This document shows positions 1 to 11,012 of a DNA stretch of 64,000 nt, in pieces. Position numbers and translations under genes: made by a program. The notes under the pieces are model-generated. The model did not search any database, was not told the origin of the DNA, and saw only the letters and a list, made by a program, of their open reading frames with translations. This stretch comes from Tetragonia tetragonoides. Lineage: Eukaryota; Streptophyta; Magnoliopsida; Caryophyllales; Aizoaceae. Position 1 is the first letter of the stretch; every line of letters starts with the position of its first letter. The stretch covers positions 26,823,001 to 26,887,000 of the forward strand of contig CM076147.1 in the NCBI GenBank assembly GCA_038025085.1, given 5' to 3'.

Positions 1-942
1 GGAAATAGGAGAACAATTATTGGAGGAGACTCAGGACAGAAATAAATAAGGAAGCGCCTAATGGAACTAGGAGTCAAATGACGCAGATCATGCAACGCTT
101 AGTTGGCAGGGAAGTACTAAATCCTATTTAAAATATAAAACATTATTAGCGTACAAAATACTTAAAATATAAAAATATTTTTTTTGAAGGAAAAGATAAA
201 TCATTAATTTATAAACCGTCATCCGGCATCTACAACGATGAATATGTAAAAATCTGACATGACAAAATGAATATGACTCTCATCATCACTGCTGGAAATC
301 GGCGTCTTGATCGGCTCCGTCGATAAGTGACTACCGATCCAAACATCAATGCTAGAAATCGGCGTTTTGATCGGCTCCGTCGATAATTGACCATCAATCA
401 TCAGCTGCCCTGATATATCAAAATATGTTATACAGTAAACGGGAGACTACTGCCTTTTCAACCCTATGATCGGAGGTAAGCACAAAATGTGCTGCAACTA
501 TTTGGAAGTACAAATCTTCTTGGCATGGTAGATTCAACTTGTCTTCTTGATTCATGAACCCTAACCCAAAAACACAAAGTCTACGACACTCCAACAAACG
601 CGTATAACTCAACAATCTCTCACTAAGGGAGAGTTTATTAGTAACCATATTGAAAAACAAACTACAAACTAGATCGAGAGCAAATAAATAACAACGAATA
701 GGCAAACCACCGGCAAAAGAGCCGGTGATAGCCCCAAGATAAGTCAAAAAGGAAAGGCTAGAGTTTTTTTATAGAGAGAGAGGATGACTACAGATCTAGA
801 TGCTTAAAACATACTAGTAGTAGAATATTATTCCCTCGAGAAAAAAATATAACATATTATTAGCATACTCTACTGATCAGTGATATGGAATAATATTTTA
901 ATGCTGTTAGAGCATTAGAAAATATTATATTTGGGTATCATA
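1..942. other. Intergenic DNA, no recognisable gene
   Basis: AT-rich sequence. A 109-codon minus-strand open frame (418-747) has no motif I recognise and no supporting splice or promoter signal, so I do not call it a gene. A 60-bp tandem duplication is listed separately. Confidence 0.6.
292..389. repeat. Imperfect 60-bp tandem duplication
   Basis: The block containing GAAATCGGCG and GATCGGCTCCGTCGATAA occurs twice, 60 bp apart (about 295-330 and 355-390), with a few substitutions. It creates a repeated peptide in a short minus-strand frame, which is probably meaningless. Confidence 0.75.
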
Positions 943-1392
943 AAGTATGGGCAAAATCTGACCCGACCTGAAAATCGTCCTGCTTAAGGCTTTGTTCTAT
1001 TCAACGGAATGGTGCGGCGCGGTAAGGAACGAAATTGAATGGCGCGGAACAGAGTGGAATGGAACGACGCAGATAATGAAACAAAATGTGAGACAAAATG
1101 AAGTACGGAATAGGATGCAGTGCGAAACGGTAGGGAACAGAATGCAACATGAAAACGACGAAAAGAAAAGGGCCTAAGACCTGACTGAAACCCGACCCTT
1201 GACCTACTACTGAACCGAACCCAAATTGACCCGAAGTTTGTGAGATAAGAGCTGTTTTGACCCGATAACCGACCCAAACTGCTTCAGACACGACATAAAC
1301 TATCCCGATAATGACTCGACTTGCTATTATGACTCGAACCCAAAGTGACTGACCCGAACCTGAACCAACCCCACCCGTTTTTACTAGGTTCA
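943..1392. mobile_element. hAT-like non-autonomous element with GACCCGAAC-type subterminal repeats
   Basis: The region is dense in degenerate GACCCGAA/GACCCGAC words, as in the other hAT-like elements of this window. The flanks GTATCATA (935-942) and GTATCATC (1393-1400) look like an 8-bp TSD with one mismatch. The terminal inverted repeats are weak, so the exact borders are tentative. A second small MITE (988-1174) sits inside it. Confidence 0.5.
988..1174. mobile_element. Tourist-like MITE nested in the hAT-like element
   Basis: The 187-bp element starts GGCTTTGTTC and ends GAAAAGGGCC, and is flanked by TAA (985-987 and 1175-1177). That fits the 3-bp TWA target site of PIF/Harbinger-type MITEs. 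The interior is made of loose GGAACxGAATG-like repeats. The terminal repeat is short and imperfect. Confidence 0.5.
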
Positions 1393-1410
1393 GTATCATC
1401 TATCTAATAC

Positions 1411-1560
1411 GGAGTATTGATTATCCCTAGCTGGCCACATGTGGTCTCTGATATGAAATCTTCTAATCCTATGTTTTAGGGATCCTCCGTATTGATTATC
1501 CCTAGCTGGCCACATGTGGTCTCTGATATGAAATCTTCTAATCCTATGTTTTAGGGATCC
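1411..1560. repeat. Near-perfect 75-bp tandem duplication
   Basis: A unit running from GTATTGATTATCCCTAGC to TTTTAGGGATCC is present twice in a row with period 75 (first copy from 1414, second from 1489). The copies are almost identical, so the duplication is recent or conserved. No coding frame is apparent. Confidence 0.9.
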
Positions 1561-1583
1561 TTTGGTTCGTCAACGCCTGTAAT

Positions 1584-2221
1584 TAGACCTGACAAAGCTG
1601 ATTCGGATCTGATAACCCGACTCGATAATTCGACCCGAAATATCTGATCGATATCAGATTTTGACCCAAATAGTAAACCTAAAGTTGAACCGAAATCGAA
1701 AGTCAATTCGACCCAAACCTAACCCGACTCGAAACCGATCTGATCCGAATAACCCAAAATTAACCCATCTGGATGCGACCCAAGAAATAATGATCCAAAC
1801 ACGAATCGAATCTGATCCGAACCCGAAAAATTGCAAGTTTAAAACTTTCACTCTTTGCTTATTTGTGCCCTTAACATAGTATGATAAGAATATTTTACTC
1901 TTTATAAATGTCTTTTTATTGTTTTCGAAAAGAAAATCATAAATAAATCATTATATTCCATGTTTATTGGTAAAGTTTACAATAAAATAAACCCGACTTG
2001 AATCCGAACCCGAAAAAGAATCGGAAACCCGAATTCATACCCGATCCAAATGCATTTGACCCATAATCGAATCGAACCTGAAGCAGCTTGAACAAATTAA
2101 AACCAAACCTGACCCGTGTTGAATCGAACCCGAACCGAACCCATACAAGCTGACCCGAAAATAATCCGAACCGAAAAGATCCGAACCGAACCCAATCCGA
2201 ACAACCCGTTTACTAGGTCTA
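1584..2221. mobile_element. hAT-like MITE, 638 bp
   Basis: The left end is TAGACCTGACAAAG and the right end, reverse-complemented, is TAGACCTAGTAAACGG. Flanks CCTGTAAT (1576-1583) and CCTGTAAC (2222-2229) form an 8-bp TSD with one mismatch, as expected for hAT elements. Both ends are filled with GACCCGAAC-like words around an AT-rich core. A stretch near AATATTTTACTCTTT is shared with the element at 18642-19259, so they belong to one family. Confidence 0.75.
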
Positions 2222-2280
2222 CCTGTAACTCGATCATATATTGCCAAAAACGTAAATCAAGCCCGGTTTTTAAACTCCCC

Positions 2281-2287
2281 TATAAAT
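2281..2287 (+). promoter_or_regulatory. TATA box of the orphan gene at 2409
   Basis: CCCCTATAAATCACC lies about 125 bp upstream of the first ATG of the downstream frame, which is a normal plant TATA-to-ATG spacing. It is 60 bp past the end of the hAT-like MITE, so the promoter may include transposon-derived upstream sequence. Confidence 0.5.
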
Positions 2288-2408
2288 CACCTAGAAAAAG
2301 AGCTCCCAATTCTCACCTCAGCAAATACAATTGCCTTTCCAATAATCTTTCCATCTATACAATTACCAATACTTTTTCTTTCTAATACCACACATTATAT
2401 TGACCAAT

Positions 2409-2861
2409 ATGACTTATGGAGAGCGTACTCTGGGTAAAATCAAGAGTTATACCAATTTCAATACTAGTCCAAATGCAGACTGGGACAGAGTTTACGAGGA
2501 TCTTAAGTCGAAATTCCACGATCTAATTAGAGATAAGAAGGTTGGTCACGATGATAGGACCAAGATGTTCATGGTTTCCTTGGCTCCTGACTATAATGAA
2601 TGGGCATTGTTGGCGTACAATCAAAACAGACTCGCTCTGTCGTCGTCGTCATCATCTGCTGGTAATTCTTTACACCACCCAGGAGGCGGCGGCCGCTATG
2701 ATCAAGGCGCCGGAGGCTATGGTACTGTACCAGGTTCGCCACAGGACCATCTCATAAGGCAATTACAAGATGATTTGCGTGACACCAGGGATAGATTGAG
2801 TCGTTTAGAGGCCAAATTTTATAATGCGCCATATGGTGGTTTTACAGGTCGCCCCACTTAA
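2409..2861 (+). CDS. Orphan 150-aa protein with C-terminal coiled coil
   Basis: I do not recognise a family. The frame opens a few codons earlier only through a TTG. The first ATG is at 2409 and gives 150 residues. The N-terminal half is mixed and charged (YEDLKSKFHDLIRDKK near residues 30-45). The middle has a serine run followed by a Gly/His/Tyr-rich linker. The C-terminus (about residues 112-140, QLQDDLRDTRDRLSRLEAKF) has heptad-like spacing of a short coiled coil. There is no signal peptide or membrane segment. A TATA box lies about 125 bp upstream, and codon use and length suggest a real gene. The 3' flank immediately after the stop is duplicated at 4271, and a MITE inserted 7 bp after the stop. 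It could be a lineage-restricted gene or a captured gene fragment. Confidence 0.55.
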   Translation: MTYGERTLGKIKSYTNFNTSPNADWDRVYEDLKSKFHDLIRDKKVGHDDRTKMFMVSLAPDYNEWALLAYNQNRLALSSSSSSAGNSLHHPGGGGRYDQGAGGYGTVPGSPQDHLIRQLQDDLRDTRDRLSRLEAKFYNAPYGGFTGRPT

Positions 2862-2868
2862 ACAATAA

Positions 2869-3139
2869 GGTGGTGTTTAATGCAATATGATGCAATCATT
2901 TTATAAGGTAAATGTGATGTGAAAAAGAAAGGAGGGGAGGAAGAATATCAGAAACGTGGATTGATTACATCATCAATAGTAATCATATGCGAAAAGTTGA
3001 GTAATTGTGATTATATTGAATAACGCAATGAACCTCACTTTTCTCATCCTTCTGCTCTCACTCATTTACTTTCACTCACATCTACTCTATAAAATGACTG
3101 CACAACATTACGTTACATTACTAGTAAGTAAACGAGCTC
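2869..3139. mobile_element. Tourist-like MITE, 271 bp, in the 3' flank of the orphan gene
   Basis: The element starts GGTGGTGTTTAATGCAATA and ends GTAAACGAGCTC, with TAA on both sides (2866-2868 and 3140-3142). The subterminal ATGCAATCATTTTATAAGGT block is mirrored at the other end. The same family is present at 59623-59917. The related duplicated flank at 4271 lacks the element and reads straight through the insertion point, confirming both borders. Confidence 0.85.
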
Positions 3140-3142
3140 TAA

Positions 3143-4270
3143 TGTCTTAACTTGCTCGTTGTCGTATCAGAATTGCTATGAGTATTTGTTTTTTAATCCG
3201 TGTACGTCGTCGTCTTTGTGTTTAAATCTCTGTAGGTTTGATGTTTAATTTTTCATGCACCTTGTTGTGTTTTGTGTTTCAATAAATTTATTTCCCCTAC
3301 TAATATATATATCATCTATTCGGAATTTCGACTCCTTACATTGTTGGTATCTTTTATTGGAAATAAATACTTTGTTTAATTTTGTTTTTAACTACGTACG
3401 GCTTCACCGGTGGAATATTAGGTAGAATACTATCGCTACCTAGATTCAGACTCAACCCACATGTTTTAAGTGAATCCAGAACTATCGGGTATGAAAATTT
3501 TAAATCCAGACGCAGATCCAATAACTCCAGAACGGGTTGTCTACGTCTTTGATGGGTCCAAAGCTAAATTATCTAACTTCAACCATTTCCAATTTCTAAA
3601 AAGTTAAATTTTATCTCTACAACAATCACAAACTACTTAATATATAGTTCACACCATATAGAAAACCCTTCCTTTCGTTCCAAATTCATCTGACAACCAC
3701 TTCTCCATTGCACAAAGCTTAATAGGAGATGAATTTGAAACTTAGTAAACCCCCCATATATGCCCCTACTTCAAATTATGAGAGGAGTAAAAAGAGTAGT
3801 AGTAGTGGGTTGGGTTTGACCCATGTGTGAAATGGAGTAATAATGATAACAACGTAAGGGCAGATGGGTAATTCAATAACAAAAGCATTACTATAAAGGA
3901 AGTGGGTAGATGAATTAGAAACTGATATAGTAAAAGCAAAGTGAATCAGAAAGATGAGTTAGGAATAATTGTAAAAAGAAAGTGGGTAGATGAAATGGGA
4001 ACGGAGGAAGCATTACACAATCAAGCATCCAAATCGTCCCTCATAAAACCATTAGCAGACATGAGTCATGACAACACTAAGGAATTGTTCAAAGTTTAAT
4101 TTGAGAGATGGCTGACTGAAAATAATAGGTTTTAGAAAGCAGACCAAAAATATTAGGTTTGAGAATTGAGCTCTATTATTATTATCCAATTTATTTAGAT
4201 TCTTATTTTTTTACACATTTTTTAGATTCGGGTCTATGGGCTTGGGTCAAACTCTTACAGTTTCGGACCC
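3143..4270. other. Non-coding: 3' flank of orphan gene (copy 1) and unassigned spacer
   Basis: 3143 to about 3425 is the remainder of the duplicated 3' flank, related to 4280-4380, 17000-17025 and 18423-18600. 3426-4270 has no gene. It contains the short related blocks AAGTGGGTAGATGAA (around 3900 and 3981) and TGGGTTTGACCC-like words, possibly an old unidentified transposon. Confidence 0.5.
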
Positions 4271-4380
4271 AGATGGTGGTTATACAGGTCGCCCCACTTA
4301 AACAATGTCTTGCTCAATGTTGAATCAGAGTTGCTGTGAGTATATATGTTTCGAATTCGTGTACGTGGTCTTTGTTTATC
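4271..4380 (+). repeat. Second copy of the orphan gene's 3' end and flank (MITE-free)
   Basis: GGTGGTTATACAGGTCGCC and the following bases match 2831-2866, including the last codons and stop of the orphan gene, then jump directly to the sequence found after the MITE in copy 1 (TGTCTT...GTGTACGT). Only the last few codons of the gene are present, so this is a fragment. Its continuation lies beyond the large insertions, near 16982-17025 and 18423-18600. Confidence 0.8.
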
Positions 4381-5691
4381 CACCATTTCCAATGAAGCCA
4401 AAAGATTCACTACTTTTATACTTCAAAATATAATGGACTAAATCAAAATTGTAAGACCCCGAATTTCCACCTAATTTAAAACCATTTAAATTCATGAGTT
4501 CAGCGAAAAAACACCGGAAATTCGAAGCATCACCGCGTATTTAATGTTCAAATTAAATACAAGGCTAGAAAGAAACAAATGTTTAAATCCCAAACAAAGC
4601 ATACTAGATAGTTAAGTATTAACTATCTTTCCAACTAGACTTAAAACAAATAAATCCAAATGATAAAGAAATATTAAACTATTAATTCTCATGCAAGATA
4701 ATTAATCTTATTACAATAAACTCCCAATAATAGATCAATCCAAAAAAGTCTAAACAATAATTAAATATTTTAGAAGATATACTATCTTCTTAGGTCGCCT
4801 CTTCTCTAGCTCCCAACACGAGCTACACAAATCCTGTCAATCTACTCCCCCATACGAACGAATTCCATATAGGTTCATCATAGACCCACCATTGAAGAGA
4901 AATGGATAATAAACACAAGCAAAAAGGAAAAACAACCAATCAGTTACGCTGAGTAATTCATAACCACATAGTCCATTTAAATCTCCAAGTTAAGCCAATC
5001 ATGCTTAATAAAAATAATAATCATGCTTAAAGAAATAAAAAGACAACGTGCTTTAATTTAAAGACACACATCAATCATCAAATAATAAATCAATATTTAT
5101 TATTATCCATTAGCCAAATCCATTAGAGAGAAGAGAATCTCATGAATTGTCAAACCAGCCGCAGTCGATTCATATAGGATCTTAGTCCCGTGCACATTGG
5201 CAAAAAGAGGATCAGCCGTCTCGGAGTATAGATGACTCTTAGAAGTACTTCCTTTGTTCCTAAGTATGCATACCCTCTCTCAACCCTTAGATTTACAAGA
5301 ACAACTGTTTCATCCACAAAACTTACTTGCCCAATCATCATATATGGATACAAGTACCACATTTGAGCTACGACTCACAGACATAGACCTCCCCAATATG
5401 TCAAGTGACAAATTCCTATTCGCGTCCTTTGGTGGATCCATTACTAAAGAAGTCTTAACTCTCATAATCATTTTCATAAGGTGATCACATAAACAAGTAA
5501 TACACATATATTGGCATTCTCAAGTAACTACTCAACAGTTACAAAATGAACAATTTAAGTTCACCATTCCGATGGCAATAACTTCACATGAATGAGCATC
5601 AACACTCAAATTTATAACCACCTAACAATATACCTTTTACAGGATCCAATATTGTTTACCAATTCAATCGTCAAATCACATTAACTTATTG

Positions 5692-7708
5692 TGTAATACC
5701 CTGCATATTTATAATATTTATTATATTCAATAATGTGATTATTGGATTTGGAATATGCATATTTGGAGGAAAGAATATTTATTAATAGTTATTTTCTTAT
5801 TAATTGGTGTTTGAAAAAGAAAAGATATTTTCTTGTGATAGTTTACTTAATTGAGTTGTCTTGTAGTTGGATTAGGATTCTATCTAAGTTAAGGATTCCT
5901 AACCTCTACAAAATACCTTTGACACTCCTAAATCTGATTCTTTTCTCTCTCCATTCGTGCCCTAGTGAGTCCATAATACTCACTCACGTTTTTCTCTCTT
6001 GCAAGCCTCACAAAAACCCTAAAAGCTGTCTAGCACACACTATTTTTCAAACCGTTCGGTGAAATTGAACCTTAGTATTTCCTGAACATGTACACCAAAT
6101 TTGAGAGGATCTCAACTTTGTTTGATGGTCCGTTCAAGCGTTTGTTTCAGATTGTGCGTGCTGTTTTCAGATTTCAGATTTGTTCTTTGCAATTCGTGGT
6201 GATTGAATCGAAAGGTAACCATCATTATTATCGGTTGGAGATGTATGATACTGATATTTGAGTATTTATTGATGTGTAACCATCATTCTTATCGACTGGA
6301 GATGTATGATACTGTTATTTGAGTATTTATTCATGTGTAACATTCATGGTCATTGTTTAGAGATGTTTGTTTTTATTTTTACGTGTATTGATTGATTTGG
6401 CATGATAGTTGAACATAATTGAAATTATTATTCATTATTTTTTTACATGCTATTGATTATCAATTGATATGCTTAAGATATTTGTTTAAGTTTATGAGAG
6501 TTTATAGCTAGACTGCGATATGGTGATGGATTAATAAAGGGACATATTTTTTAGATAGATGTTTATTACTCTAGTTGAGATGACTAGATGAATACTCTAA
6601 GAGTAGTTAATGGTAACTATGTGAGTGATTGTTAGTGCAACCCGAGAATATATTATACTTTAGGAAACCCTGCCAACTTGTGATTTATATATCGTTGTAA
6701 ACCCGAATGGGTGGGTGATTGAGGATATCATTGTGAATAAAACCATGTGGGTAATCGATTGAGGTATGAACTTGAGAATGAGTTGATACAAATTATTTTG
6801 GTTTGAGGCTCGTTAGGTTTGTTAGCTACTTAGAACTTGGCATGTTGGTGAGTAGCCTAAGAGATTGACTCTTAGGTGATGAGCAATTATTTTTATGAAA
6901 ATTGAAATCTCGTAATGATTTGATTATGAATTGGTCTAGAGTGGACTTTTGAGAGCCTATGATGGCTATGTTATTGAGAGCCTATTATGGCTATGTTATT
7001 GAGAGTCTGTGATGGCTATGGTGATGTTATTGATATTGATTTTTGCGAAATTTACCGCCAGTTCGTTTTCCTCATCTCCAAGGCTAGGAGTTAATGACCA
7101 AGAGCAAATGGCACAAGTTTTGGGCTAATTGAGTGATTAGCAAAGTGGTATTCAAGAGCATTGGGATTTGAGACGTTATAGTTATATCCTTTGAGATTGA
7201 GTGTAAGGTCTAAGAAGACCTAATTTGTGTATTGACTATGTGACACAATTGCACTTATAACTTTTTAATATATTCATATGAAATTATGAATTTGTATATT
7301 GTTCAATGAAATGTTGAGTTACTCAACTTTGCTGACTAGTTGCTTTTTTGCTACGTGTGTTTGTTTTCCATTTCTCTTCAATGGCGGGCCTATGATGAAC
7401 CTATGCAAAATTCGTTTGCATGGGAGAGTAGATTGGTGATTGGCTCATAGGTTGCATTGAAGAACAAGTTTGGACAATCGAATAGAGCTACCAAGAAGTT
7501 GGTCTTGTATATTTTGTGTTCATCATTTGTAATGAATAGTCGTTTATTGTACTTTCGAGTTTGTTGAGAGTTGTATCGTTAGCCTTGCACTCATTCGTTG
7601 GAGTGAGTGCGGCGCTAATGCCCTGAATTTTGTATAGAAGTCTTCCGCTGTTGTAAATATTATTGATTTATGAAAGTTTTTATTTGTCCCAAAATCTGGG
7701 GTGTTACA
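5692..7708 (+). repeat. Left LTR (2017 bp)
   Basis: Near-identical to the right LTR except for a missing block of roughly 230 bp. Copy 1 joins CACACACTAT directly to TTTTTCAAACCG, whereas the right LTR has extra sequence between CACTATCGG (8353) and CACATTATTTTTC (8569). A 71-bp-scale internal duplication (around 6215-6340) and three 25-bp units (around 6950-7020) are also present. Confidence 0.9.
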
Positions 7709-7710
7709 AA

Positions 7711-7724
7711 TGGTACCAGAGCGG
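7711..7724 (+). promoter_or_regulatory. Primer-binding site
   Basis: TGGTACCAGAGCGG starts two bases after the left LTR and matches the usual initiator tRNA-Met primer site (TGGTATCAGAGC) with one change. A second, related site, TGGTATTAGAGCGGG, follows at about 7817 within a duplicated stretch of roughly 100 bp. Confidence 0.85.
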
Positions 7725-8004
7725 TTTCGGTTTTGGGTGTAACGTGAGTATCTTCATATGCTTGCGCTGTTTTTAGTAAAGTGAAGAAAGTGATTTAGAG
7801 TTGACTCTGATACAAATGGTATTAGAGCGGGTTAGTTTTAGGTTTAGTGCATGCATCTTCATATGCTCGCGTTTCTCTTTGTTGTGCTTATATGCCAATC
7901 TGTTTTACGTGAATTTTTTTTAGTGGGCCTATAACCCAAAAGCTATGGTCGAACTTTGATGTCCTAGTTGTTGCTTAGTGATTTTCGAGGCCGAAAATCT
8001 TTTT

Positions 8005-8017
8005 AAGGAGGGTAGAA
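8005..8017 (+). promoter_or_regulatory. Polypurine tract
   Basis: AAGGAGGGTAGAA directly precedes the right LTR, which is the expected place for plus-strand priming. Confidence 0.8.
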
Positions 8018-10267
8018 TGTAATACCCCACATATTTATAATATTTATTATATTCAATAATGTGATTATTTGATTTGGAATATGCATATTTGGAGGAAAAA
8101 ATATTTATTTCCTTATTAATTGGTGTTTGAAAAGGAAAAGATATTTCCTTGTGATAGTTTCCTTAATTGAGTTGTCTTGTAGTTGGATTAGGATTCTATC
8201 TAAGTTAAGGATTCCTAACCTCTATAAATACCTTTGACACTCCTAAATCTGATTCTTTTCTCTCTCCATTCATGCCCAAGTGGGTCCATAATACTCACTC
8301 ACGTTTTTCTCTCTTGCAAGCCTCACAAAAACCCAAAAAGCTGTTCAGCACACACTATCGGATTGAAAAATCTATTTCTCCTATTTTACCTATCACGTGT
8401 ACTTGAATTTTGGATATGTTTGAGAGCCAGATGTCTAGAACCCGACCGCAAAGTTTCGTAAATTTTAGAGATTGTTTGGTACCCCAAATCAATTGTCTAT
8501 TGAAGCAATGCAGTACTGATACGAGATTCAAATCCGCCTACTTTGTTTTATCATATCTCAAAACCTACACATTATTTTTCAAACCGTTCGGTGAAATTGA
8601 ACCTTAGTATTTCTTGAACATGTACACCAAATTTAAGAGGATCTCAACTTCGTTTGATGGTCCGTTCGAGCGTTTGTTTCAAATTGGCATGTTGTTTTCA
8701 GATTTCAGATTTGTTCTTTGCGATTCGTGGTGAATGAATCGAAAGGTAACCATCATTCTTATCGGTTGGAGATGTATGATACTGTTATTTGAGTATTTAT
8801 TGATGTGTAACCATCATTCTTATCGAATGGAGACGTATGATACTGTTATTTGAGTATTTATTCATATGTAACATTCATGGTCATTGTTTAGAGATGTTTG
8901 TTCTTCTTTTTACGTGTAATGATTGATTTGGCATGATAGTTGAACATGATTGAAATTATTATTCATTATTTGTTTACATGCTATTAATTATCAATTGATA
9001 TGCTTAAGATATGTTTTAAGTCTATGAGAGTTTATAGCTAGACTGTGATATGGTGATGGATTAAGTGCAAAGGAGCATATTTTTGAGATAGATGTTTATT
9101 ACTCTAGTTGAGATGACTAGATGAGTACTCTAAGAGTAGTTTATGATAACTATGTGAGTGACTGTTAGTGCAACCCGAGAATATATTATACTTTGGGAAA
9201 CCCTGCCAACTTGTGATTTATATATCGTTGTAAACCCGAATGGGTGTGTGGTTGAGGATATCATTGTGAATTAAATCATGTGGGTAATCGATTGAGGTAT
9301 GAACTTGAAAATGAGTTGATACAAATTATTTTGGTTTGAGGGTCGTTAGGTTTGTTAGCTACTTAGACCTTGCCATGTTGGTGAGTAGTCTAAGAGATTG
9401 ACTCTTAGGTGATGAGCAATTATTTTTATGAAAATTGGAATCTCGTAATGATTCGATTATGAATTGGTCCAGAATGGACTTTTGAGAGCCTATGATGGCT
9501 ATGTTATTGAAAGCCTTAGATGGCTATGTTATTGAAAGCCTTATATGGCTATGTTATTGAGAGCCTGTGATGGCTATGGTGATGTTATTGATATTGATTT
9601 TTGCAGAATTTACCGCCAGTTCGCTTTCCTCATGTCCAAGGCTAGGAGTTAATGACCAAGAGCAAATGGCACAAGTTTTGGGCTAATTGAGTGATTAGCA
9701 AAGTGGTATTCTAGAGCATCGGGATTTGAGACGTTATAATTATATCCTTTGTGATTGAGTGTAAGGTCTAAGAAGACCTAATTTGTGTATTGACTATGTG
9801 ACACAATTGCACTTATAACTTTTTAATATATTCATATGAAATTATGAAGTTGTATATTGTTTGATGAAATGTTGAGTTACTCAGCTTTGCTGACTGGTTG
9901 CTTTTTTGCTACGTGCGTTTGTTGTCCATTTCTCTTCAATGGTGGACCTATGATGAACCTATGCGAAATTCATTTGCATGGGGGAGTAGATTGGTGATTG
10001 GCTCATAGGTTGCATTGAAGAACAAGTTTGGATGATCGAATAGAGCTACCAAGAAGTTGGTCTTGTATATTTTGTGTTCATCATTTGTAATGAATAGTCA
10101 TTTATTGTACTTTCGAGTTTGTTGAGAGTTGTACCGTGTAGCCTTGAACTCATTCGTTGGAGTGAGTGCGGCGCTAACGCCCTGGATTTTGTATAGAAGT
10201 CTTCCGTTGTTGTAAATATTATTGATTTATGAAAGTTTTTATTGGTCCCAAATACCGGGGTGTTACA
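8018..10267 (+). repeat. Right LTR (2250 bp) with TATA box
   Basis: This is the fuller LTR. CCTCTATAAATACCTTT (8218-8234) is a good TATA box, followed by a CT-rich leader, so the LTR promoter reads plus. It holds four copies of a 25-bp unit around GATGGCTATGTTATT (about 9485-9570), against three in the left LTR. Confidence 0.9.
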
Positions 10268-10895
10268 TATTGAAACAACATGCTTACAAACATGATCCAA
10301 AAGCGATAAGCTAAATCCAAGTTGAATAAATATTAATCATATCTTTAGTCCAATACACAAATAATTATTACTCCACGTAATTACAAAAAATAACATGATC
10401 CACATAACATGAATCTCAAAAAGTAGTCATTGCTACACAAAGTGAATTTCCAACATAGGTCAACATGCATTCACAATCTCATAATTCTATACGAATTATC
10501 ATAAGGAAATAAATATCAATTATCCCTTTGTCACAAATCTAAACATGAATTATAGTCCCAATTCAATACAATTCCACTAGACATGAAATTACCTTGAGCA
10601 ATAAGGCAATCCAAATCAAACACGTAAGCTCCTTACGTTCAAATGTGGTCAACGGGTCCTAACAAATCTACAACAATCCAATAGTCAATACCTTGACTTC
10701 TAAACCACTTAATTAAACTTTAAAGATGGTTTAGCTCATTAAACTTAATTAATTAATTTGCTGGAAATCTATTACTCATGCATGCTCAATGACTTTTCAA
10801 ACCAAACTTTCATAAATCAATTTAGGGAAACTTTTCATAAACCCTAATTGAAGTCAACAACCAAAAGAAAAAGTCAAACACCACCAATCACCACC

Positions 10896-11012
10896 GCTAG
10901 CAGTCCTGCTGGTGGCGCAGGCTGGCGCTTGGCGGCGCACGGCCGCCAGCGACTGCGCTGCAGCGCCGCACGGGTGGGCCGTGTGTTGTGCAGGCTTCGG
11001 CCGTGTGGCCTC
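10896..11012. other. GC-rich, hairpin-prone island inside the solo LTR
   Basis: Runs such as GGCGCTTGGCGGCGCACGG and GCTGCAGCGCCGCAC stand out against AT-rich surroundings and contain several self-complementary words. It has no coding signal. It probably lies in the untranslated leader part of the minus-strand LTR. Confidence 0.6.

Larger units (their letters stand above)
5692..10267 (+). mobile_element. LTR retrotransposon reduced to LTRs, PBS and PPT
   Basis: Two LTRs (5692-7708 and 8018-10267), each TGTAATACC...GGGGTGTTACA, flank only 309 bp. The TSD is TATTG on both sides (5687-5691 and 10268-10272). The LTR boundaries resemble plant Ty3/gypsy chromovirus types, but with no protein left the superfamily is inferred. 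The interior keeps a tRNA-Met-type primer site and a polypurine tract and nothing coding. Either it is a large-LTR non-autonomous element or it lost its genes by internal deletion. It is inserted inside the minus-strand solo LTR. Confidence 0.92.

Noticed and set aside
2400..2408. Start of the orphan gene at 2400
   Set aside because: The codon is TTG; the first ATG is at 2409. The same reasoning moves the F-box start from 20760 to 20793 and the shikimate kinase start from 52988 to 52943.
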